Source: Treponema sp.
GTDB taxonomy: Bacteria > Spirochaetota > Spirochaetia > Treponematales > Treponemataceae
DNA length: 12,811 bases
Reading direction: 5' to 3'
Assembly (NCBI GenBank): GCA_016293915.1
Contig: JAEDCY010000059.1
Coordinates: forward strand, 1 to 12,811
Shown: positions 1 through 4,844 of the stretch, in pieces
Position numbering within the stretch: position 1 is the first letter of the stretch
How the letters are laid out: each line of letters opens with the position of its first letter
Program-made: the position numbers and the translations under genes
Notes under the pieces: generated by a model
Seen by the model: only the letters and a program-made list of their open reading frames with translations
Told to the model about the DNA's origin: nothing
The model's database searches: none

Positions 1-72
1 ATTTCCTTCCCTGATCTGTCAAAGAACTTTTTGTTTCTTTTGCTGAGCCGCAACTCAGTGTTGCGACGGTGA
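1..72 (-). promoter_or_regulatory. Probable rRNA operon leader with boxA-like antitermination element
   Basis: Read on the minus strand, this is transcribed sequence downstream of the strong promoter at 78-106. It contains a small hairpin (CTGAG at 43-47 pairing with CTCAG at 54-58). It then contains GTTCTTTGACA (complement of 17-27), which closely resembles the boxA element placed just before 16S rRNA in many bacteria. From family knowledge, boxA recruits NusB/NusE-type antitermination factors. The inference is that 16S rRNA begins shortly beyond the left edge, reading leftward. No mature rRNA is visible inside the window, so another stable-RNA operon remains possible. Confidence 0.6.
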
Positions 73-77
73 AAATG

Positions 78-165
78 AATATATATCTTTATAAACTTTT
101 CGTCAAGTGCTCATGCAGGATTTTTATGTTTTTTTTCATTTTTTTTACTTTTTTTTGAATTATCG
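78..165 (-). promoter_or_regulatory. Strong sigma70-type promoter with UP-element-like A/T tracts (probable rrn promoter)
   Basis: On the minus strand the -35 is TTGACG (101-106), the spacer is exactly 17 bp and the -10 is TATATT (78-83). Upstream of the -35, about 122-165 is unusually rich in phased A runs on the minus strand, as in an UP element bound by the RNA polymerase alpha subunit. The strength and the boxA-like element that follows suit an rRNA operon. Transcription should start near position 71. Confidence 0.7.
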
Positions 166-190
166 TTTATATGAAAAATCCAAGAAATCC

Positions 191-263
191 TGAAAAAATC
201 CGGAAGGCTTCCGCTTCAAAATCCCCGCTCCAACGGACGGAAGCTCGTCGCAGCCGGCGGCTG
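191..263 (-). terminator. Possible terminator after the LuxR-like gene, with nearby GC-rich palindromes
   Basis: Downstream of the LuxR-like gene the minus strand can pair GCTTCCG (244-238) with CGGAAGC (213-207) across a 24-nt loop. The 3' side is followed by GGATTTTTT (about 203-195). A tighter palindrome, CGGAAG-G-CTTCCG (201-213), shares the same bases. A separate 5-bp hairpin, CAGCC/GGCTG, lies at 251-263. The T run supports termination, but the long loop makes it weaker than the other terminators here. Nothing else is recognised between 166 and 279. Confidence 0.4.
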
Positions 264-279
264 ACACGGCATTTGTTTT

Positions 280-996
280 TTATGAGAACTGGTATCCTAT
301 AAACAGGGCTTTTAGGTCGGCCTTGCCGGTGATTCCCAGAACATTATAGATGTGAGCCAAATCTTTTTTAATGGCACTTTCGCTTACATTGTGAGTTATT
401 GCAAGCGCCTTAATTGTCGTATTATTAACAACAGTTTCTTTTATGCAATCCTTCTGGCGGTTTGTAAACTTGTAATCATCAAGATTAATTGCTCCACTAC
501 CCTTTCTATCGTAGGCATGACGGAACAAAAGATTTATACAACCAATTGTGGCAAGAGCAAAAAGAGAAATTCCAAGATATTCAAAAAAGCTTCTAACCCC
601 ATACGGAATAACCAGAACAAGCTTTACAACTTCCACAGCCAGATAGATTCCAAGCCGCAATCTGGAAGCAAGTCTGTTTTCAAGCAAAAGCAGAACAAAT
701 AAAATAGCGGTCAAAAAAAGCGCTGTATAAATGCGGCCTGTATAAAGATAAGAAATCGTCAGAGTTTCTAGGGCAATATAATAAATACTGTGCTGTGTAT
801 ACAAGAAAAAAGAAAGCAGGCAGAGAAGCAGAGCAAGTCCCTGGACTGTATAAGAAACAATTCTGGAATAAGGCATTTTGCTCAGTTCGTAAGAAAAATC
901 AGTAAATACATTAAGCAGAAGCATGGCAATCAGATAGATACAGCCGATCAGAGCCATGAGTCGAAAAGGTTTGTCCAGAAACTTTTTGTAATTCAT
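280..996 (-). CDS. Membrane-anchored LuxR-type helix-turn-helix regulator
   Basis: A 238-residue protein. About the first 160 residues are very hydrophobic and look like five or six membrane helices. A short charged linker follows, then a C-terminal LuxR/GerE-type DNA-binding domain (about residues 175-235). The domain starts at FTNRQKD and has its recognition helix near SESAIKKDLAHIYNVLGI. The family binds DNA through this domain; the membrane part probably senses a signal or anchors the protein, but no ligand site is recognised. A longer reading frame begins 10 codons upstream at 1026. I chose the ATG at 996 because a perfect extended -10 (TGGTATAAT) ends 6 nt before it and no Shine-Dalgarno sequence precedes either start. 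The gene follows the S41 peptidase gene in the same direction but seems to have its own promoter. Confidence 0.8.
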   Translation of the reverse strand: MNYKKFLDKPFRLMALIGCIYLIAMLLLNVFTDFSYELSKMPYSRIVSYTVQGLALLLCLLSFFLYTQHSIYYIALETLTISYLYTGRIYTALFLTAILFVLLLLENRLASRLRLGIYLAVEVVKLVLVIPYGVRSFFEYLGISLFALATIGCINLLFRHAYDRKGSGAINLDDYKFTNRQKDCIKETVVNNTTIKALAITHNVSESAIKKDLAHIYNVLGITGKADLKALFIGYQFS

Positions 997-1002
997 AATT
1001 CT

Positions 1003-1011
1003 ATTATACCA
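1003..1011 (-). promoter_or_regulatory. Extended -10 promoter of the LuxR-like gene, apparently giving a leaderless mRNA
   Basis: The minus strand reads TGG-TATAAT (1011-1003), a perfect extended -10. The hexamer matching a -35 at 17 bp spacing (TCGCAA, 1031-1026) is weak, as is common with extended -10 promoters. Six bases (AGAATT) separate the -10 from the ATG at 996, so the expected transcription start is at or within one base of the start codon. Confidence 0.6.
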
Positions 1012-1020
1012 CACAATTTC

Positions 1021-1043
1021 TGTCATTGCGAGCGTGGTAATCC
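1021..1043. repeat. Remnant of a TCATTGCGAGC-type dispersed repeat overlapping the S41 gene end
   Basis: The plus strand reads TGTCATTGCGAGC followed by GTGGTAATCC. This arrangement (TCATTGCGAGC...GCAATCC) is a familiar dispersed palindromic repeat motif in many unrelated bacterial genomes. Here it provides the last few codons (LPRSQ) and the stop of the S41 gene and lies just upstream of the LuxR-like gene's -10. Only one copy is seen in the window, so membership in a repeat family rests on recall of the motif. Confidence 0.45.
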
Positions 1044-2321
1044 ATCAAAATAATCATAAATTGCATTGTAAATCGTATCTTCGCCCTTCATAAAATCTTC
1101 GAAGTTCTCGTAGACTTCTACATCTGGCATTGTTCCTCGATGAATATCTGAATGGGTCACTTCCCTAGCACGCTTTATTAAATACTCATTGGCAGTATCA
1201 AGGCCTTGAGGAAAAATAAACTCACACTGCAGAGTCTTCAAAATATTTGAAAAATAAATATCTGTATAATTGTAAATTGCCTGTCCTGTTTCTTCACCAA
1301 AAATTACAGTTTTTGGAAAAAACATCAGAAAATCATTTATAAACCAGCAGGCTGCAGAATAAGTATTCCCTGAAGTCACAAGAGCAAGATTATACTTTTC
1401 AAGTTCCTGTCTGCTTACAGATAAAAGATTTGTAAGCAGGCTTGCATAACTTGCCTTGCCACCACCATTATAACGCAAATCAAAAACTACAATTTCATAT
1501 AGATTCTTTTTGAGTTCAGTCATTAAATCCTTAAAAAGATCTGTAAAAAGATAATCAGGATCACCATTAATTGTATTCAGATGTACATATATTGTTTTCT
1601 TTTCTTGCGAAGCCTTTATTCCGTAATAAGAATTCATATCCTGAAAAGTAAACAAAGGATTTTCTATAGTCGGCTGCACAGCATAAAATCTTGATTTTAA
1701 AGCCTCAACCGGTTTGCATTTTACTATTTTAATTTCCCCATCTTTATTCTGTATTTTGATTTTTACACTTCCATTTTTTTCAGCAAGTCCTGCACGTTTC
1801 ATGGTATTAACTGTAATTCTATGTGACAGACAATATTGTTTTCCAGAAGGAGTTTCATAAGACCCATATTTTGAAAGCCTTTCTATAACTTCCTGCATAG
1901 GAAGGCCCGCTATTTCAAGCAGTTTAGAACCAAGATATTGTTTATACTCTTCTGCAGCAGCATACAGATGATAATCTTTTCCATAAAGCATGATATAAAA
2001 AGGAATAATAACTGAGCCAAAATCTTTATTATCTTGAGTCGTTTGTAAAGCCAGATGAAAAACATGATAACTGCTGATTATCTCTTTAAGTCTGTAAATA
2101 CATTCTATTTTATCTGCTTTTCCTGCAAGAACATCTGCTTTAAGCACTTCAAAAGGTTCCGGATCATAAAATTCTTTAAGTGCTGAATACTCCATATCCA
2201 TCTGGATTTTCTGAATATCAAGACATAGCTCTTCGGGCGGAACGGGCTCTTTCTGATTTTTACAGGAAGCCAACGCCAGGACAGACAACAAAGATAAAAT
2301 TATTAACAGACTTTTTTTCAT
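1023..2321 (-). CDS. S41-family (C-terminal processing/tricorn-like) peptidase, predicted lipoprotein
   Basis: A 432-residue predicted lipoprotein. The N-terminus is a classic lipoprotein signal: MKK, a hydrophobic stretch, then LASC with the lipidated cysteine at residue 20, followed by charged residues. The C-terminal half carries the S41 core: a strand ending in DLRYNGGG (about 281-288), then GNTYSAA with the probable catalytic serine at 322, then GEETG (342-346). S41 peptidases cleave proteins in the cell envelope; no PDZ domain is obvious, which separates it from classical CtpA/Prc enzymes. The start at 2321 is chosen over an in-frame ATG at 2408 because GGAG sits 5 nt upstream and the signal peptide begins there. 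The final residues come from a repeat remnant. The substrate is unknown. Confidence 0.8.
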   Translation of the reverse strand: MKKSLLIILSLLSVLALASCKNQKEPVPPEELCLDIQKIQMDMEYSALKEFYDPEPFEVLKADVLAGKADKIECIYRLKEIISSYHVFHLALQTTQDNKDFGSVIIPFYIMLYGKDYHLYAAAEEYKQYLGSKLLEIAGLPMQEVIERLSKYGSYETPSGKQYCLSHRITVNTMKRAGLAEKNGSVKIKIQNKDGEIKIVKCKPVEALKSRFYAVQPTIENPLFTFQDMNSYYGIKASQEKKTIYVHLNTINGDPDYLFTDLFKDLMTELKKNLYEIVVFDLRYNGGGKASYASLLTNLLSVSRQELEKYNLALVTSGNTYSAACWFINDFLMFFPKTVIFGEETGQAIYNYTDIYFSNILKTLQCEFIFPQGLDTANEYLIKRAREVTHSDIHRGTMPDVEVYENFEDFMKGEDTIYNAIYDYFDGLPRSQ

Positions 2322-2475
2322 ACTTTCTCCAGACTTTTCGTTGATGAAATTGCAAAGAATAATTCTGAGAATATGCAATTGATGCGCGCGAGTGGCAAAG
2401 GGGTGCAAGCTGAATCATCCCCGCAGCTTGTACCTCTCTGCAACGGAAGCATATCAAAGTTGCTTCACGATAATG
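2322..2475 (-). other. Intergenic region before the S41 gene, with inverted repeats and a possible pseudoknot
   Basis: On the minus strand, CAAGCTG (2430-2424) pairs with CAGCTTG (2412-2406). The GGGG in its loop (2422-2419) can pair with CCCC just downstream (2403-2400), a small H-type pseudoknot. Closer to the gene is a 7-bp inverted repeat, AATTGCA at 2348-2354 with TGCAATT at 2374-2380. It encloses the palindrome AGAAT-A-ATTCT (2356-2366). No convincing -35/-10 pair and no intrinsic terminator for the SPFH gene were found. It could be a 3' end, a 5' leader or an operator. Confidence 0.3.
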
Positions 2476-3360
2476 TTATTTCTTTGCAATTTCAGCAACG
2501 CTGGTTACAAGGCCGGCCAAGCTCTGTAAATCAGACGGAACAATAATCTTTGTTGCCTGACCATCAGCTGCCTTCTCAAAAGCCTCGAGACTGCGGAGCT
2601 TAAGAACAGAGGCATCCATACCGGCCTCCCTGAGCATCTTAAGACCTTCGGCCTTAGCCTGCTGAACCTCACGGATAGCCTCAGCTTCACCCTTTGCCTT
2701 CTGAATTGCAGACTCCTTCTGAGCCTCAGCCTGAAGAATCAAAGCCTGCTTCTGACCTTCTGCCTCGAGAATTGCAGACTGCTTGTGACCTTCTGCAATA
2801 AGAATCTGTTCACGGCGTTCGCGTTCAGCCTTCATCTGCTTTTCCATTGCATCGCGGATTGCCTGTGGAGGCTCAATATTCTTAACCTCTACACGGTTTA
2901 CCTTGATTCCCCAAGGGTCTGTTGCCTCGTCCAGAATAGAGCGCATCTTTGTGTTGATAACGTCACGGCTTGTAAGAGATTCATCAAGCTCAAGTTCACC
3001 AATGATGTTACGAAGTGTAGTAGCAGAAAGATTTTCCAGAGCATTAATAGGCTGTTCAACACCGTAAGTATAAAGCTTTGGATCTGTAATCTGAAAATAA
3101 ACTACAGTATCAATCATCATTGTAACGTTATCTCTTGTAATTACAGGCTGTGGAGGAAAATCAAAAACCTTTTCCTTCAAAGAAACCTTTTTGGCAATGC
3201 GATCAATAAAAGGCACCTTAACATGAAGACCTACATTCCAGGTTCCCTGATAAGCTCCAAGACGTTCAATAACAAAAGCATTAGACTGCGGAACAATTCT
3301 GATGTTTGTGATAATCAGAATCATAACCAAAACTGCAACTGTAATAAGTACGTAAATCAT
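2476..3360 (-). CDS. SPFH/band 7 protein, stomatin/QmcA-like
   Basis: A 294-residue protein with an N-terminal membrane segment (about residues 1-20). An SPFH/prohibitin-homology domain follows (about 20-180) and includes GLHVKVPFIDRI, ITRDNV and DPWGIKVNRVEVKNIEPP. Then comes an Ala/Glu/Gln-rich coiled coil (about 175-240) with repeated AEGQK-like heptads. Length and order match the stomatin/QmcA group. Such proteins form large membrane cages or scaffolds associated with microdomains and membrane proteases; here that is family knowledge. The ATG at 3360 is preceded by AGGAGG (3375-3370) at 9 nt. The NfeD gene lies immediately upstream in the same direction, the usual operon pair. Two palindromic repeats sit between the two genes. 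Confidence 0.92.
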   Translation of the reverse strand: MIYVLITVAVLVMILIITNIRIVPQSNAFVIERLGAYQGTWNVGLHVKVPFIDRIAKKVSLKEKVFDFPPQPVITRDNVTMMIDTVVYFQITDPKLYTYGVEQPINALENLSATTLRNIIGELELDESLTSRDVINTKMRSILDEATDPWGIKVNRVEVKNIEPPQAIRDAMEKQMKAERERREQILIAEGHKQSAILEAEGQKQALILQAEAQKESAIQKAKGEAEAIREVQQAKAEGLKMLREAGMDASVLKLRSLEAFEKAADGQATKIIVPSDLQSLAGLVTSVAEIAKK

Positions 3361-3384
3361 AAACTAAATCCTCCTGAATAATCT

Positions 3385-3408
3385 GGTGGTTGAGCCTGTC
3401 GAAACCAC
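3385..3408. repeat. REP-like palindrome 1 (TTGAG-first orientation)
   Basis: The sequence reads GGTGGTTGAG, CCTG, TCGAAACCAC. GTGGTT and AACCAC form the stem, with an imperfect inner part. It has the same core (GGTTGAG...TCGAAACC) as the copies at 4801-4839 and, inverted, at 6824-6848. It pairs with repeat 2 after an 8-bp gap. Confidence 0.75.
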
Positions 3409-3416
3409 ATTTTAAC

Positions 3417-3453
3417 GGTGATTTCGATACGCCCTGCGGGCTACTCAATCACC
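3417..3453. repeat. REP-like palindrome 2 (TTTCGATA-first orientation)
   Basis: GGTGATT (3417-3423) pairs with AATCACC (3447-3453). An inner hairpin GCCC-TGC-GGGC lies at 3431-3441. The orientation is opposite to repeat 1, so the two form a BIME-like pair in the NfeD-SPFH gap. On the minus strand it begins 3 nt after the NfeD stop codon. Confidence 0.8.
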
Positions 3454-3456
3454 ATG

Positions 3457-3909
3457 TTAAATCTGTTTTACATATGCCGTAACACCGGCAATTTCTTCGA
3501 TTATGCACTTACTGCCCTCTTCAAGAACAATGTCTTGTCGAACGGCAGCTGTCCATTCCATACCATTGATTTTTACATAACCCTTGTCGAGGGCGGTAAT
3601 TTTCTTTGTCACTACAGCAATCTGCCCGATTATCCTCTCGTAATTCGTAGCGATTTTTTTCTGGCTCAGCTTCTGCTTTACAACTGGTCGTGTAAAAATC
3701 AAAAGCACCAGAGCCACAGCTACAAATATGAATAACTGAGCCGGAAATGGAAGCGGCGTGAAGGCAAGAAAAACCATCAGAAAAGCGCTGATTCCAAACC
3801 AAATGGTAGTAAGGGCGAGAGTGAGCGATTCAATCACTACGCAGATGATTGTTACCGCGACCCAAAACCAGGGAAGATTATCCAGAAGAACCGAAATAAT
3901 ACTGTCCAT
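3457..3909 (-). CDS. NfeD-family membrane protein (short form)
   Basis: A 150-residue protein with two or three hydrophobic helices in about residues 8-75. A C-terminal OB-fold-like NfeD domain follows (about 85-150): the IIGQIAVVTKKI strand, KGYVKINGMEWTA, then IEEIAGVTAYVKQI. The short form lacks the N-terminal ClpP-like protease domain of long NfeD proteins. Family knowledge: short NfeD proteins work with stomatin/SPFH partners, and this gene lies directly upstream of one. A TTG reading start exists two codons earlier, but the ATG at 3909 is chosen because AAGGAGG (3922-3916) sits 6 nt before it. It lies 53 bp after the 212-residue unknown gene and may be cotranscribed with it, since I see no clear promoter in the gap. 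Confidence 0.88.
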   Translation of the reverse strand: MDSIISVLLDNLPWFWVAVTIICVVIESLTLALTTIWFGISAFLMVFLAFTPLPFPAQLFIFVAVALVLLIFTRPVVKQKLSQKKIATNYERIIGQIAVVTKKITALDKGYVKINGMEWTAAVRQDIVLEEGSKCIIEEIAGVTAYVKQI

Positions 3910-3962
3910 ATACAACCTCCTTGTATTGGCCTCGTGGGCCGTTTTTTTATTTAAGAACTCGT

Positions 3963-4601
3963 TTAATCTTCATCATTTTCCACCTTTTGTAATATGATTT
4001 CAGAAGTGATATATACCAGCCAGTATGCCAGGCATGCAGTTGATGTTATAAAATATTGCATTCCATATCTTAGCATGTTTCCGGATTTATATAAATTGAA
4101 GAAAAAGAGAAATTCCAGCAGTGTGACTAGCAAACAGAGGGCAGTTTCAACTCTTCCCAATATCAAAATCTTATCGTCTTTTCTGATGAAGTTTTCTTTA
4201 AGCCAGTTGACTATATAAAACTCCTGATCTTTTGCGGAAAAAATTACTTTTTTATTATTCTTCAAAAAGAGAGTGATGTTTTTGCCAGAATTACATACAT
4301 TGTTTAAGGCAGGAAATGGATTGTTTAAATTGTAACACTCTATGTCCTGCGGTTTGATTGGAATATCTGTAGTTGAGCTTGGCTCTTTTCCTTTATAGTT
4401 TAAGAAAAGATATGAATTAAAAAGGCAGATTTTTTGTTTTGAAAGTAAATCCAAGGGAATTAAAGCTGTAATTAGATTTGAGAAAGGCGATAGCTTATCG
4501 TAAATGAATGAAAGAATTATGGTTACAAAAGTTGCCACTGTAAGAATAAAAGCAATTTTTGCAAGAGCAACTCTAATATCAATTTTCTTTTTGAAGTTCA
4601 T
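3963..4601 (-). CDS. Membrane protein of unknown function
   Basis: A 212-residue protein I do not recognise. It begins with a basic stretch (MNFKKKIDIR) and has one hydrophobic helix at about residues 13-35. A soluble segment of roughly 110 residues follows, with two cysteines about 15 residues apart (near CYNLNN and NVCNSG). Two more hydrophobic stretches lie in the last 60 residues, and the end is acidic. It therefore looks like an extracytoplasmic loop held between membrane helices. The ATG at 4601 is chosen over upstream in-frame starts because AGGAG (4612-4608) is 6 nt before it and a promoter starts transcription near 4643, inside the longer frame. Three operator-like repeats lie just upstream of the -35, so it is probably the regulated first gene of an nfeD-SPFH transcription unit. 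Confidence 0.65.
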   Translation of the reverse strand: MNFKKKIDIRVALAKIAFILTVATFVTIILSFIYDKLSPFSNLITALIPLDLLSKQKICLFNSYLFLNYKGKEPSSTTDIPIKPQDIECYNLNNPFPALNNVCNSGKNITLFLKNNKKVIFSAKDQEFYIVNWLKENFIRKDDKILILGRVETALCLLVTLLEFLFFFNLYKSGNMLRYGMQYFITSTACLAYWLVYITSEIILQKVENDED

Positions 4602-4649
4602 TATCATCTCCTGAGTAAGGCCACCCGACAGGCAGCCGCTCACAAGTCT

Positions 4650-4678
4650 AATATAGGCTCAGAACTCAGTGAATACAA
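4650..4678 (-). promoter_or_regulatory. Promoter of the 212-residue membrane protein gene
   Basis: On the minus strand the -35 is TTGTAT (4678-4673), the spacer is 17 bp and the -10 is TATATT (4655-4650). The expected start near 4643 gives a leader of about 40 nt that ends with an AGGAG site. The tandem repeats at 4681-4737 abut the -35. Confidence 0.65.
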
Positions 4679-4680
4679 GA

Positions 4681-4737
4681 GTGACATTGGTTACTTTGAG
4701 GGTAACTTTTGTTATGTTTGAGAGTAACTTTGGTTAC
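4681..4737. promoter_or_regulatory. Three tandem operator-like inverted sites upstream of the -35
   Basis: Three 14-bp sites of the form GTNAC-N4-GTTAY: GTGACATTGGTTAC at 4681-4694, GTAACTTTTGTTAT at 4702-4715 and GTAACTTTGGTTAC at 4724-4737. They repeat at 21 and 22 bp, two helical turns, so all lie on one face of the DNA. The spacers are also similar (TTTGAGG and GTTTGAGA). On the minus strand they read AAAGTTAC(C/T)CTCAAA, close to the direct-repeat sites of LytTR response regulators. Their position next to the -35 suits a transcription activator, but the regulator is unknown. Confidence 0.6.
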
Positions 4738-4746
4738 TGAAGTCTG

Positions 4747-4785
4747 CGGTGGTTTCGATACGGCCTTCGGTCTACTCAACCACCG
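4747..4785. repeat. REP-like palindrome 3 (TTTCGATA-first orientation)
   Basis: CGGTGGTT (4747-4754) pairs with AACCACCG (4778-4785), a perfect 8-bp stem, with an inner GGCC-TTC-GGTC hairpin. It has the same core as repeat 2 (TTTCGATACG...CTACTCAA). It forms an inverted pair with repeat 4 after 15 bp, downstream of the RNase gene. Confidence 0.8.
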
Positions 4786-4800
4786 TAATCAGTGTACCAC

Positions 4801-4839
4801 GGTGGTTGAGTGCCCGCGCAGCGGGTGTATCGAATCCAC
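4801..4839. repeat. REP-like palindrome 4 (TTGAG-first orientation)
   Basis: GTGGTT (4802-4807) pairs with AATCCAC (4833-4839) with one imperfection. An inner CCCGC-GCA-GCGGG hairpin lies at 4813-4825. It is inverted relative to repeat 3. On the minus strand it begins 5 nt after the RNase stop codon, so it may serve as the 3'-end structure of that mRNA. Confidence 0.78.
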
Positions 4840-4844
4840 AATGT

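Noticed and set aside
2400..2445. Possible preQ1-type riboswitch before the S41 gene
   Set aside because: The pseudoknot topology is similar, but the conserved A-rich tail and core bases are missing, and an envelope peptidase is not a queuosine gene.
2785..3381. 198-codon plus-strand open frame across the SPFH gene
   Set aside because: It lies antisense to the clear stomatin-like gene and includes the reverse of its ribosome site; no domain is seen.
3928..3948. GGCC-TCGTG-GGCC followed by seven T on the plus strand, terminator-like
   Set aside because: The stem is only 4 bp, and no plus-strand gene precedes it; on the minus strand the T run would be an A run ahead of the stem.
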